A DNA stretch of 64,000 nucleotides, taken from the NCBI RefSeq assembly GCF_002262885.1, contig NZ_NKYF01000021.1, positions 97,520 through 161,519 on the forward strand, given 5' to 3'. Under the pieces are notes generated by a model that saw only the letters and a program-made list of their open reading frames with translations, did not search any database and had not been told where the DNA came from. This document shows positions 34,760 through 44,347 of the stretch, piece after piece. Positions within the stretch are counted from its first letter, which is position 1, and every line of letters starts with the position of its first letter. Origin of the DNA: Pseudonocardia sp. MH-G8 (GTDB lineage: Bacteria > Actinomycetota > Actinomycetes > Mycobacteriales > Pseudonocardiaceae). Made by a program: the position numbers and the translations under genes.

Positions 34760-35043
34760 ATGTCTTTCAGCACAGTCAATCCGACCACTGGTGAACTTGC
34801 AGCGGCGTTTCCCCTTCAGGGCGACGAGGAGATCTTCGAAGCCCTAGTCGTAGCGGACAGGCGATATCGCGAGGACTGGCGTCTGCGAACGGTCGCAGAA
34901 CGCGCCGAGATCGTTGGGCGTGGGGGTCGGATACTCCGGGAGAGCGCGACGAGTACGCGGCTCTGCCGGTCCTGGAGATGGGAAAGAGCCAGCGTTTCAG
35001 CTACTTCGAGATCGATTTAGTCGCCGATATCCTCGAGTTCTAA
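34760..35043 (+). pseudogene. Aldehyde (succinate-semialdehyde) dehydrogenase N-terminal remnant
   Basis: ATG 34760 after GAGGGAG opens SFSTVNPTTGELAAAFPL and WRLRTVAERAEIVGR, the start of an SSADH-like protein. Near 34945 the match moves to another frame (ERDEYAALPVLEMGKSQRF, then DLVADILEF) consistent with a two-base GA insertion, and ends at TAA 35041-35043. Only about 95 of ~455 residues remain; the NAD-binding and catalytic Cys regions are gone. Confidence 0.75.
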
Positions 35044-35073
35044 ATCCGCCACGACGAGGAAGAAGGGATCGAC

Positions 35074-35508
35074 ATGAGCATCACCGACGCACCCGCTCGC
35101 GCCGCGCGCTCCGGCCGCTGCCTCTGCGGGTCCATCAGCTACCAATACACGGGCGAGCCCGACGCCGTTATCGTGTGCCACTGCGGGCACTGCCAGCGGC
35201 ACACCGGTTCCGCGTTCTCTGTCAACGTTCTGGTTCCACGGGACAGGATCGAGATCACGGGCACACCGAAGAGCTACCAGACCACGGGGGCCGAAAATGG
35301 AAACCTGCGAGACAGGCTCTTCTGCAGGGACTGCGGCACTCCCATTCTTACGGTCCTGCACGAGCGTCCCGACACGGTGATCGTCAAGGCCGGGACCCTC
35401 GACGATCCCAGAGGGCTGGAGTGCTCCGCGGAGGTCTGGTGGCGTCGTGCACAGGATTGGATCGAGCCGCATCCCAACCGTCCCCGGTTCGAAGGCGACG
35501 CTGGCTAG
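35074..35508 (+). CDS. GFA-family (CENP-V-type) zinc protein
   Basis: 144 residues. Zinc-binding cysteines of the GFA fold: GRCLCGSISY, CHCGHCQRHTGSAF and LFCRDCGTPI. The family includes glutathione-dependent formaldehyde-activating enzyme, but most members are uncharacterised and actinomycetes lack glutathione, so the reaction is unknown. GAGGAAGAAGG lies upstream of ATG 35074. It directly follows the aldehyde dehydrogenase remnant and seems intact. Confidence 0.87.
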   Translation: MSITDAPARAARSGRCLCGSISYQYTGEPDAVIVCHCGHCQRHTGSAFSVNVLVPRDRIEITGTPKSYQTTGAENGNLRDRLFCRDCGTPILTVLHERPDTVIVKAGTLDDPRGLECSAEVWWRRAQDWIEPHPNRPRFEGDAG

Positions 35509-35585
35509 TACTGCAACGGCACTTCGGCGTGTCGTGAGAGGCCGAGGCTCGTCCGGCGGTGATGATCACCGCGTGGTGGACGCTT

Positions 35586-36290
35586 CTATGGTTTGTCAAG
35601 AATCATCGCAGCGGTGAGGGTGCGGTGGAGTTGGCGGGCGATGTAGCGCTTCAGGCAGCGGCGGATCTCCCGGTCGGTCTTGCCTTCGGCGATGCGCCGG
35701 GCGACGTAGGCCTTCGTCGTGGGCAGCACCGCATCCGCGACGTCGCGATCGCCCGGTTGAGCGCTCGGTCGCCTCCGCGGTCGAGCCGGTGTGGCACGGC
35801 CCGCCCGCTGCTGGCCTGCAGCGGGCTGACACCGCCCAACGCGGCGAAGGCCGCGTCGTTTCGGCACCGCCCAGGGTGTGAGAACGACACGATCGCTTGG
35901 GCGGCGCTGACTGGCCCGCGGGAGACGGTCGGCGTCGAGCCGAAGGGCAGCAGTACGGCCAGGTGTGCGTCTCTCGGGTCGGACTTCGGACTTGCCCTTC
36001 CCGCAGCGGGCCTTGCGGTCGGGCTGCTCGCACTCGACCACGATGAGCCCGGCGGCTGCGGCCGCGCGGGCCAGCCCGACGCCGTAGCTGCGGGTGCCCT
36101 CGATCGACACCGCCAGCCGAGGACCTGGAGCGTGGTCAACGATCCAGGCAAGCAACTCGGCGTAACCGGTGCTGTCGTTGCTGACCTGGCAGGTCGCGAC
36201 CGGCGTCCCGGTCGGTAGGGCGATCTCCACGTCGTGTGTATCGCGGTGGGTGTCGACACCGACCACGGCGTCGACGAGTTCTGCCAGCAT
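35586..36290 (-). pseudogene. IS110-family transposase remnant
   Basis: N-terminal DEDD domain is recognisable (ELVDAVVGVDTHRDTH, VSIEGTRSYGVGLARA), then KSDPRDAHLA appears in the next frame. The sequence jumps straight to the C-terminal Transposase_20 part (NDAAFAALGGVSPLQASSGR and GGDRALNRAI), losing about 100 residues or more, and the last part again lies in another frame (KTDREIRRCLKRYIARQ). At least two frameshifts plus an internal deletion: inactive. IS110 elements have no terminal inverted repeats, so the ends cannot be set. Confidence 0.8.
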
Positions 36291-36633
36291 GGGCACCGGC
36301 CTGGTCCTTCCAGCAGGGAGCGGGCAAACGGTCGGCACCGGCCTGGGTAGGAGTCACCGAGTGGCACATCTGTGACGGGTCACGCCCGCGGGCGGACAGG
36401 CTTCTGATCAGGCCAACTGGTGGGCCAGGCCGGTGCCGGCGACCACGACTGGCAAGTCCACTCACAGGGCACGCCGAAGCGGCCAGATCTTGCTCGAGTC
36501 ACTAGGCAGAGCCTGCTTGGGGACCAGTTGGGGACCACTGCCCCAGCTGTCAACACGGTGTTCTGCCGGGGCCACCACCAGGCACAACAGATCGGTGTCG
36601 CCGAGCTTCCAGCGCCGCTCCATCGCGTGGCGA
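36291..36633. other. Non-coding stretch between IS110 remnant and deoR-type gene
   Basis: 343 bases with no convincing gene. The part next to the transposase start could be the left-end segment that in IS110 elements gives the guide (bridge) RNA; this cannot be confirmed by eye. At 36518-36546 a direct repeat of GGGGACCA (GGGGACCAGTTGGGGACCA) occurs, a motif often seen at the 3' ends of phage-type integrase genes; no integrase frame was found. Confidence 0.3.
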
Positions 36634-37431
36634 TCACGCGGTCAAGACCTCGAGACCTGTGTTCCGGATCCGCTCAAGTCGTTCAGGGTCGGCGTCGGAA
36701 CCGGTGATGAGCGTGTCGATCTCGTCGAGGCCGGCTACGCGGCTCAGCTGAGTCATCCCGATCTTCTGGCTGTCGGCGACGACAACTCCTCGGTGCGCGG
36801 CCTGCAGCATCCGCCGTTTCATGTCCGCCTCGGGCACGTTGGCGTTGGTGATCCCCACCTCGAGGTCGATCCCGGTGCAGCCGACGAAGGCAATATCGGC
36901 CTGCATCCGCTCGAAGAGCATGTCTGCCAGCGGATCGACCAGCGAGTGCTGTTCGGGTCGAAGAGTTCCTCCGGTTACGATGACGGTGAAACGAGGGATC
37001 GCGCGTTCGAACACGAGCGCGATGTTCAGCGCGTTGGTGATGATGACGACATCGGAGAGATCCTCCCGGGATGCGATGGACCGCGCCACCGCAGTGGTGG
37101 TGGTGCCGACGTCGATCATCACCGCCTGATAGGATTTTACGAGTCCCGATGCGGCGCGCCCGATCCGCTTTTTTTCATCCACTGCGGTGAGCATCGACTT
37201 CTCGAAGGGCCGTTCCAGGGCGCGCGAGCGCAGCCCGGAGACCGCCCCGCCGTGCACCCGCTGTACGACACGAGTCCTCGCGAGCGCGTCGAGGTCGGTG
37301 CGGATCGTGACCTCCGAGACGCCGAAGAATTTGCTGAGGTCGGCCACCTTGGCGAATCCGTGCTGCTCGACAATCGCGAGGATGCGCTCCCGGCGAGGAC
37401 CAGGTAGAAGCGGAGCGGCGTTGCGTGACAT
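36634..37431 (-). CDS. DeoR-family transcriptional regulator
   Basis: 265 residues from ATG 37431. N-terminal DeoR helix-turn-helix (RRERILAIVEQHG, KFFGVSEVTIRTDLDAL, VQRVHGGA) and the sugar-phosphate-sensing DeoRC domain (MIDVGTTTTAVARSI, ITNALNIA, VTGGTLRPEQHSLVDP, VVVADSQKIG). The start is uncertain: ATG 37494 has GAGCGAGGG directly before it, but DeoR proteins usually begin about 15 residues before RRERIL. It is the last gene of the polyol operon and probably represses it; matching CGAAAG repeats lie before the kinase gene. Confidence 0.88.
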   Translation of the reverse strand: MSRNAAPLLPGPRRERILAIVEQHGFAKVADLSKFFGVSEVTIRTDLDALARTRVVQRVHGGAVSGLRSRALERPFEKSMLTAVDEKKRIGRAASGLVKSYQAVMIDVGTTTTAVARSIASREDLSDVVIITNALNIALVFERAIPRFTVIVTGGTLRPEQHSLVDPLADMLFERMQADIAFVGCTGIDLEVGITNANVPEADMKRRMLQAAHRGVVVADSQKIGMTQLSRVAGLDEIDTLITGSDADPERLERIRNTGLEVLTA

Positions 37432-37523
37432 CCCCAGATCTTCGATTTTCCCCGAAGGCTTGTCAATCGGGACGTGTCGGTCCTGGACCGTCATCCCTCG
37501 CTCGGGTACAGCGCATCGTCGCG

Positions 37524-38577
37524 TCATTTGGGCGCTGCGGCGACACCTTCGGACGCCTCGCGCGCGATGAGAACCTTGATCGTTTCGGGATGCCGCGCAA
37601 GCTCGAAGCCCTTCGAGACGTCGTCGAGATCGATGACACCCGAGATCAGGGAAGCAAGCTCAGCGCTGCGCCGTCCCGCGATCTCGATCGCCGTAGAGAA
37701 GTCGTCGCCGGCGTAGACGGTTGATCCCTGCAGCCGGATCTGATTCTCCTGGACATACGGGAGGTCGATGGTCATCGGGGCGACCGGCACCCCGAGATGC
37801 GCCACCGTGCCACCACGGCCCACCATGGCGATGGCGGCCGAGACGGTCGACTCTATCGACACACAGTCCACGACGAGATCGAGGCTCTCTCCGATCAGCT
37901 CCGACACCCGGCCGGCGTAGTCGAGCTCGGTGGCGGACACGGTGTGATCCGCACCGAGGTTGCGTGCCCACTCCAGCTTGCCCTCATCGACATCTGTGAC
38001 GGCGATGGCTGCGGCTCCGCCCTCGCGAGCCGCGATCAACGTCGCGAGGCCGATTGATCCCGCACCGAGCACCGCGACCGTCTTCCCCTCGACCCCGCCC
38101 GCCAGCCGTATGGCGTGGACCGGGGTGGCGAGCGGCTCGATCATCGCCGCGGCCCCCCGCCGGGAGATCGGGTGAGACGACGTGCAGGCGGTCGGCGCGG
38201 ACGGTCATGAAGTCGGCCATCCCGCCCTGCGGCTGGTTCGAACCGAAGAAGCCACGGTAGGGGCAGATGTTCTCGCGCCCGGTCCGGCACATCTTGCACC
38301 GGCCGCAGGGCAGCGTCGGCTCGATGACCACACGAGACCCCTCTCCGACGAGGCCGGACCGCGTCTGCCGGACGCGGCCCACGACCTCGTGGCCCGGATT
38401 GAAGGGCAGCGCGAGGAACGGGTGCCGCCCGCGAACAGCGTGGAGGTCCGATCCACAGATGCCGGCGCTCTCGAGCTCGAGGAGCGCCTCGCCCGCCGCT
38501 GGCCGCGGGATGCCGACGCGCTGCACCACGATTTCACCCTCGCGCGTCACATGGACCCGGCGCGTAGTCTCGGTCAT
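37524..38577 (-). pseudogene. Zinc sorbitol-dehydrogenase-like gene with one frameshift
   Basis: The first ~140 residues (frame from ATG 38577) show CGSDLHAVRG, GHEVVGRV and structural Cys in CGRCKMCRTGRENIC; the last 206 (ending at 37524) show MIEPLATPVHAIRLAGG, VLGAGSIGLA and DVDEGKLEWA. They join at a run of six G (38153-38158 on the plus strand as C): one G fewer would restore SPDLPAGAAAMIEPLA. Either a real broken gene or a sequence error in a homopolymer. ATG 38577 overlaps the permease stop. Expected reaction: oxidation of a polyol to a ketose with NAD. Confidence 0.82.
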
Positions 38578-39410
38578 TTGATAGCTCCCATGGCGAGCCC
38601 GCGAACGAGCTGTTTCTGCGCAAACCATCCCGCGATGACGACAGGCAGGATCGCGATGGTCGATGCCGCGCTCAGCACGGCGACGAATTGCCCGCGACCG
38701 TCGACGAAAGAGCCGAGGATGGGCGGTGTCGTCCGACCGACGGTCGCGGTGAGCAGGTTCGCGAGGAAGTACTCGTTCCAAGCGAAGATGAAGCAGATCA
38801 ACGCCGCCGCAGCGATCCCGGGCGCGACGATCGGGACCGCGATCCGAGTGAGCTCGGTACGGACGTTCGCGCCGTCCACCTGTGCCGCCTCGATGATCTC
38901 TGCCGGCACCTCGGCGAAGAACGAGCGCATCATCCAGATCGCCAACGGGAGGTTCATTCCGAGGTAAAGGACGATGAGCCAACCGACCTTGTCGAGTCCT
39001 CCGATCGAGAGCAGTAGAAGGTAGATGGGGATGGCAGCCACCGCCACCGGGAGGAAACGCGTAGAGATGAAGTAAAAGAGTATATCGGTTGCCCTCGGTC
39101 CCGGCCGGAAAGCCAGTGCATAGCCGACGGGAATCGCCAGCAGGATGACGATCACCGTGGACAACACGGAGACTGTGACCGAGTTGAGGAGGTTACCGGC
39201 AATTCCGCGGTCGAACGCCTCGACGTACCGGTCGAAGGAGAGCGGCACAAAAAGGCTCGGCGGGTTCGTGGCCGCGTCCGACTCCGACTTGAAGGACGTG
39301 AACACCATCCACAGGACGGGGAGGAAAGCAAGCAGGACGATCATCCAGGTGAACGCGGTGACTCCCGCGCCGGCGAGCCTGCGTCCAGGCGATCGTCTGC
39401 TGCGGCTCAT
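38574..39410 (-). CDS. Carbohydrate ABC transporter permease (MalG type)
   Basis: 278 residues, six helices. Shows the EAA loop (EIIEAAQVDGANVRTELTRIAVPIVAPG) across residues ~185-215 split here as EAAQVDGA and LPIVAP-like, and the MalG-type ending (FAQKQLVRGLAMGAIK). AAGGAG precedes ATG 39410. Four-base overlaps on both sides couple it to the partner permease and to the dehydrogenase. No ATPase gene is in this operon, so a shared MsiK-type ATPase is likely, as is usual in actinomycetes. Confidence 0.93.
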   Translation of the reverse strand: MSRSRRSPGRRLAGAGVTAFTWMIVLLAFLPVLWMVFTSFKSESDAATNPPSLFVPLSFDRYVEAFDRGIAGNLLNSVTVSVLSTVIVILLAIPVGYALAFRPGPRATDILFYFISTRFLPVAVAAIPIYLLLLSIGGLDKVGWLIVLYLGMNLPLAIWMMRSFFAEVPAEIIEAAQVDGANVRTELTRIAVPIVAPGIAAAALICFIFAWNEYFLANLLTATVGRTTPPILGSFVDGRGQFVAVLSAASTIAILPVVIAGWFAQKQLVRGLAMGAIK

Positions 39411-40414
39411 GCTCGTGCTCCTTGACTGGTGAAGATCGAGAAGAGGAGGCGGAGAGTGACCGTCGCCACGATGATCGTGACGATGACGGTGAGGACGCCG
39501 AGGGCGGCCGCCGCGCCGATCTCCAGGCCGCCGAAAGCCCGCTCGTAGAGCAGGTAGGGCAGCGTCTTCGTTCCACCCGTGCCCTTCGTGATGATCTGCA
39601 CCGGGTCGAAGACCTGGCTCATGAGGATGGTTCCGAGCAGCATCGCGAGTTCGAGGTACTGGCGCATGTGGGGCAACGTGATGAACCAGAAGGTCCGGAA
39701 GGGTCCCGCGCCGTCGACCGCGGCGGACTCCAGGACCTCGGGGGCCTGCGACTGCAGACCGGACAGCAAGATCAGCATCATGAACGGCGTGTACTGCCAG
39801 ACCAGCACCATGATGATCGTCACCACGGGCAGATCGGTCACCCAGGCTATGGGGTCGGCACCGAGGAGGGACAGCACCCACGAGACAAGCCCGTTCGTCG
39901 AATCCAGCATCAGCCACTTCCAGAGCAGCGCCGCCGCAGCCGGCATGATGAGGAACGGGGTGATCAGCAAGGTCCGCGCAGTCCCTCGTCCGAGGAACCG
40001 CCGATCGAGGAGCACAGCGAGCAGCAGGCCGAGCACGGCCGAGGTGATCACCGATGCGCCGGTGATGAGCACCGTGGACCCGAGTGAGGACAGGAACCCG
40101 CCGCGCGTCAACGCCTCGATGTAGTTGTCGAAGCCGACGAAGCCGCGCCGGTCGGGCCGGAGCAAGTTCCACTGCTGGAACGACAGCACGATGGTCACGG
40201 CGAAGGGCAGTTGGGTGATGACGATCGAGATCACCAGAGCAGGCAGGATCAGCGCCCGGGAGGTCCGCCTCCGTCGGCGCTCGTTGAGGGTTACGGGCGG
40301 GCGCGCCTGCCGGCGCCCAGATTTCTGTCGGGGTGCCGGCAGACTCATCTGGTCGGAGGTTCTGCGATCGTCGGCATCGACGTCACCCAAGCTCTGGTTC
40401 TCTGTTCGTGTCAT
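39407..40414 (-). CDS. Carbohydrate ABC transporter permease (MalF/UgpA type)
   Basis: 335 residues. A ~60-residue basic N-terminal extension (RRRRRTSRALILPAL) leads into six helices; EAA loop seen as ESAAVDGAGPFRTFWFITLP. ATG 40414 follows GGGAAGAAG; the longer frame to 40582 runs into the binding-protein gene and is rejected. Partner of the permease at 38574, with which it overlaps by four bases. Confidence 0.93.
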   Translation of the reverse strand: MTRTENQSLGDVDADDRRTSDQMSLPAPRQKSGRRQARPPVTLNERRRRRTSRALILPALVISIVITQLPFAVTIVLSFQQWNLLRPDRRGFVGFDNYIEALTRGGFLSSLGSTVLITGASVITSAVLGLLLAVLLDRRFLGRGTARTLLITPFLIMPAAAALLWKWLMLDSTNGLVSWVLSLLGADPIAWVTDLPVVTIIMVLVWQYTPFMMLILLSGLQSQAPEVLESAAVDGAGPFRTFWFITLPHMRQYLELAMLLGTILMSQVFDPVQIITKGTGGTKTLPYLLYERAFGGLEIGAAAALGVLTVIVTIIVATVTLRLLFSIFTSQGARA

Positions 40415-40455
40415 CTCTGGCTTCTTCCCGGGGTCCACGGCTCGGATCCGTGCGG

Positions 40456-41835
40456 CTACTTCTGCGCGACCCCCGTTTCTTCCAGGAGCAGGGCGGACTT
40501 CTGCACCGCCGACTCGATCGTGTCCCGGCCTGCCAGCGCCTCGGCGAGGTACTGAGCCACACGGTTGCCGGTGTCCTGCCACTCGGGAACCGCCACGAAG
40601 TTCGTCGAGACGTAGGGCTGCGGGTTCACGCCCGGTTGCGTCGGATTCGCGCTTTCCATGGCGGCGAGCGTCTGGTCGGCGAAGGCCGATGCCGCCTGCT
40701 GGTACTCGGGCAGGTCATAGGTCGAAGCGCGGCTCCCCGCAGGGATGCGCGTCCAGCCGACGGTGTCGCCGGCGAGCTTGACGTACTCCTTGCTGGTGGC
40801 CCAGCTGATGAATTCCCACGCTTCCTGCTGTTGGGTGGACGTCGCCGGGATCGCGAGGTTCCACGACCAGATCGACGGGGTCGCTCCCGGCAGGTTCGTG
40901 GGCGCCGGCACATAGCCGACCTTGCCGGCGACATCCGAAAGCTCCGCCGACTCGAGGGAGCCCGCCGCGGACGTCGCGTCGACCCAGATCGCCGCCTTGC
41001 CGTGCGCGAAGAGGTTGAAGCATTCGGGGAAGCCCGCCGCGGCCGGGTCCGGCTGGCCATGCTCCTTCAGGAGGTTGATGTAGAATTCGATGCCCGCGAG
41101 CGACTCCGGCGAATCAAGGGTCTGATGCCACCTTTCGTCGTAGAAGTTTCCGCCGTAGGCGTGGATCACGTTCGCCATCTGCGCGAGGAGGTCCCCCCAC
41201 GCAGCTTTCCCGCGCATGCAGACGCCGGCCTGGTCATCTGTATCGAGCCGCGCGGCAAGATCGGCGATCTCCGGCCAGGTCGGGTTCTCCGGCATGGTGA
41301 GGCCGGCCTTCTCGAAGAGCTCCTTGTTGTACATCGTGAAGACGCCCTCACCGAACAAGGGAATCCCGTACAACTGGCCGTCGACACTCAGCATCTCCCG
41401 GACCGGCTTGATGATGTCATCGACGTCGTAGCCCTCGGTCTCCTCGGCCAGCGGTGTCAGGCCGACGAGCCAATCGTTCTTCGCCCACAGCGGCACCTCC
41501 AGCGCGCCGACCGTGGCGATGTCCCACTGGCCGCTGCCGGAGGCGATGTCCTTCGTCAGCGTGTCGCGAAGATCGACCTCCTCCATCTGCACGATGTCGA
41601 TCTGAATGTTCGGATGGCCCTTCTCGAACTCGGCAGTCAGCTTCGTGAGGTCCTCGATCTGGGCAAGGTTGATCGCGACCATCTTCAGGGTGACCTGACC
41701 GTCATCGCCCGTGCTGCCGACGCCGCCGGCGCCGCAGGCGCTCAAGACACCAGCCGCAACCAACATCGCGGTCGTCAGAACGAGAAGGCGCTGACTCCGC
41801 CTGCCCCCGCGCGTTGTGTGATTCGAACGGATCAT
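40456..41835 (-). CDS. Sugar ABC transporter substrate-binding lipoprotein (family 1)
   Basis: 459 residues. Lipobox AAGVLSAC after a basic start, then the family 1 binding-protein pattern (LTAEFEKGHPNIQIDIVQ, GQLYGIPLFGEGVFTMYN, AAIWVDATSAAGS, WEFISWATSKEY). ATG 41835 with GGAGAGGA upstream. The open frame continues 96 codons upstream but the lipoprotein signal fixes the start. A 184-base gap separates it from the aldolase; no clear promoter is seen there. Captures a polyol or sugar outside the cell. Confidence 0.93.
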   Translation of the reverse strand: MIRSNHTTRGGRRSQRLLVLTTAMLVAAGVLSACGAGGVGSTGDDGQVTLKMVAINLAQIEDLTKLTAEFEKGHPNIQIDIVQMEEVDLRDTLTKDIASGSGQWDIATVGALEVPLWAKNDWLVGLTPLAEETEGYDVDDIIKPVREMLSVDGQLYGIPLFGEGVFTMYNKELFEKAGLTMPENPTWPEIADLAARLDTDDQAGVCMRGKAAWGDLLAQMANVIHAYGGNFYDERWHQTLDSPESLAGIEFYINLLKEHGQPDPAAAGFPECFNLFAHGKAAIWVDATSAAGSLESAELSDVAGKVGYVPAPTNLPGATPSIWSWNLAIPATSTQQQEAWEFISWATSKEYVKLAGDTVGWTRIPAGSRASTYDLPEYQQAASAFADQTLAAMESANPTQPGVNPQPYVSTNFVAVPEWQDTGNRVAQYLAEALAGRDTIESAVQKSALLLEETGVAQK

Positions 41836-42019
41836 CAGCGTGTCCTCTCCTACGGCGCTGTACGAGGTGATGGGTTGTGGGAGCGGGCGACGGAGCGCGG
41901 CGAGCGCCGCCGGGCGTCGGCGGGCGTCGGCGATCACGACGTCGTCCGAATGCCCCGGCTGGTCGAGCCGCAGGGGCGGCTCACCGGTGCGGAGCGGATC
42001 GATGCCGTCCAGCACGCAG

Positions 42020-42673
42020 TCAGAGAGCGTGGTCGAGGCCGAGCTTGTCCCATTCGAGAACGATCGGCGAATCGGTGATGGCGCGGGCGAAGGTTTGGAC
42101 CTTGGCGGCGGATTCGACCGCAACGCTGGTCTTGAAGGCGTCGCGGAGGTTGTCGCCGACGGTCAGCAGTCCGTGATTGGCCCACACCACCGCGTTGACG
42201 CCGCCGAGCACGTCGCACATGCGCTCGCCGAACTCGGTGCTGTTGCTGATCGCGAACGGCATGATCGGCACGTCGCCCTTGCTGTAGTTCAGCATGTTCA
42301 CGAGCGTTCCGCGGATCGGCTCGCCGACGACGCCCCAGACGTTCGAGTACACCGGCTCGGTGTGCACGATCGCGTTGACATCGGCACGGCGGCGGTACAC
42401 CGCCATGTGCACGGTGACCTCGCTGGACGGTTGGAGCTCACCCTCGATGACCTCGCTGTCGCCGTTGACGAGGACAATGTCTTCCGCGCGCATCCGGTCG
42501 TACTCGAGGTCGGTGGGCGTGATCAAGAATCGGTCTTCGACGCCGGGAACCCGGAGGCTGATGTTGCCCTGGGTGTTGAAGTTCAGCCCGTACTCCATCG
42601 ACCGCAGGCAGTAATCGAGGATCTCTCGCTTCGTTACGGCGAGGTCGAAGGATGGGCCGAGGGTGGTGCCCAT
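42020..42673 (-). CDS. Class II aldolase/ribulose-5-phosphate epimerase family protein
   Basis: 217 residues, standard AraD/FucA size. NTQGNISLRVPG, catalytic-type Glu in PSSEVTVHMAVYRRR and the last zinc His in WANHGLLTVG are present. The usual HxH zinc pair reads HTEP (His-Thr-Glu), so one zinc ligand is changed from His to Glu. AAGGAG precedes ATG 42673; the start lies 40 bases inside the kinase gene. Likely acts on the ketose phosphate made by the kinase. Confidence 0.88.
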   Translation of the reverse strand: MGTTLGPSFDLAVTKREILDYCLRSMEYGLNFNTQGNISLRVPGVEDRFLITPTDLEYDRMRAEDIVLVNGDSEVIEGELQPSSEVTVHMAVYRRRADVNAIVHTEPVYSNVWGVVGEPIRGTLVNMLNYSKGDVPIMPFAISNSTEFGERMCDVLGGVNAVVWANHGLLTVGDNLRDAFKTSVAVESAAKVQTFARAITDSPIVLEWDKLGLDHAL

Positions 42674-44170
42674 TCGTGTTCTCCTTGTGTCGGATCAGCA
42701 TGTGTGGGATCGGCGGTGAAAGGCGGGATGGCAAGACCCTGGGTGGATTCGTAGAGCCGGCGATATCGCGCCCGTTGGGTCTCGTACCAGCTGCGTGTGG
42801 CGGGGTCGGGATGCTGGGTGAGAGCGATCGGCGCAGGCTGGGACAGGAGCCCCGGGGCGTCGATGCCGGCTCCGCGAGCCGCGAGGATGGCCGCGCCGCG
42901 GGCGGACGCGTCCTTGAGGACCGGCGTCAACGCAACGTCGGCGGCGCTGGCGCGGATCGCGAGAGCAGCGGCGTTCTGGGCGCCCGAGCCGGTGACGCGC
43001 AGTTCCCCGGGATCGAGCCCGACGCCGCGAAAGACGTCGAGGATCTTCGCGAACTCGAAACCGGCGCTCTCGACCAGGGCGCGAGCAAGTTGCGGCACAC
43101 TCGTCTCGAGGCTCAGGCCGAAGAACAGGCCACGGGCATCCGCGTCCGTGTCGAGGCCGGCGAAGTAGGGCAGCGCGAGCAACGACGGCGGCATCGCGGC
43201 GAGCTCAGCGAACACCTCCGCGACCGGACGGCCGAGCGTGCGCGCGAACCAGTCGAGCGACCAACCGCCGGCGGCGGTTCCCGCGAGCGTGACCCACGTC
43301 GCAGGGTCGACGCGGTAGGTGGCGAAGCCGGTGCCCTGCAGGGATGAGGGCCGCGTGGCGCTACCCACCGACACACAGTCGCTGGAGCCGAAACCGATCA
43401 CGGAGGCGCCTCCCGCGATCCCGCCCGCCCCGAGGAACGCCGCGGCCTGGTCATGAGCGCCGGCGACGACCGACAGGCCCTCGGCGAGCCCCAGTCGACC
43501 CGCGGCTTCGCCGCTCAAGTTGGCGGCGAGTTCGCCGCCCGGCACGGGGCGCGGCAGCGTCTCCGGCCGCAGCCACGGCGCGAGCACGTTGAGCGCGACC
43601 AGCAGCTCGTCGCTCCAGTGCTGCGCCTCGACGTCGTAGAGCCCGATCCGGGCAGCACCAGTGCTGTCGATCACAGCCTGCCCGGTCCAGCGCTCGATGA
43701 GGAGGTCACCGACGCAGCGGTATGCGGCGGCCTCCCGCCAGCCGGCACACCCGGCAGCGATCTTGAAGGCCGAGAACATGCCGCGCAGGGGCTGTCCGGT
43801 GATCTCGGTGTAGCGCTCCGGGGGCGACGGCCGAAGCGAGTGCACGTGCCGAGTCCTCGCCGCGGGTGTCCATGCTCACCGCGATCCGTGCGAGCGGAGT
43901 CCCGTCGGTCGCGAGCGGCAACATCGCCTCACCGAGCACGGCTAAGGCCATCGCCTCCGGCGCGTCGGCGCGGGCACTCGCCCCGTCGGCGACACGCCGG
44001 ATGGCGGCCTCGGCAGCGGCGATGACCTCGGCGGGGTCCTGCTCGACCAGGCCAGCCGCCGGTCGGACGAGCGATACACCCTCGCTGGCGCTCGCGACGA
44101 CCTCCCCCGAGGCGCCGAAGGCGACCGCGCGGACGCCGGTGGTGCCGAGGTCCACCCCGAGCACACTCAT
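42634..44170 (-). pseudogene. FGGY-family carbohydrate kinase gene with one frameshift
   Basis: The N-terminal ~115 residues (SVLGVDLGTTGVRAVAFG, AGLVEQDPAEV, VSMDTRGEDSARALAS) are in the frame from ATG 44170; the C-terminal ~395 (RYTEITGQPLRG, FSAFKIAAG, VVAGAHDQAAAFLGAGG, VTGSGAQNAAALAIRA) in another. They meet at a run of five G (43820-43824), where a one-base change restores PERYTEITG. All catalytic parts are otherwise present (Asp in GAHDQ). This could be a sequencing error, as in the dehydrogenase of the same operon. Role: phosphorylation of a ketopentose or polyol. Confidence 0.82.
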
Positions 44171-44238
44171 CGCGTGGCTGCCCGGGTACGTGTGCTGTCG
44201 CTGCGAGGCCGCTCTGCCATCGTGCCTTTCCTGTCGTC

Positions 44239-44266
44239 GCTTTCGTTCGCTGCACCGCTCGAAAGC
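44239..44266. promoter_or_regulatory. Inverted repeat GCTTTCG-N14-CGAAAGC before the kinase gene
   Basis: A perfect 7-base inverted repeat 70-100 bases upstream of the kinase ATG. Two more copies of the same hexamer follow at 44348-44353 and 44381-44386. DeoR-type repressors bind repeated short arms like this, so these are likely sites for the regulator at 36634; inference from placement. Confidence 0.55.
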
Positions 44267-44347
44267 CGGTGTCGCGTGGCCGAGGCTAGGTCATCAGCGC
44301 TTCTCCGCCACCATCCCGGCGGAGACCTTGTTGCAATCTTCGGTTTA

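Noticed and set aside
36518..36546. Possible phage attachment site (GGGGACCA direct repeat)
   Set aside because: No integrase or tRNA gene is nearby and the repeat is too short to support an att site.
41836..42123. N-terminal extension of the sugar-binding protein
   Set aside because: The lipoprotein signal and ribosome site fix the start at 41835; the extension overlaps the aldolase gene end.
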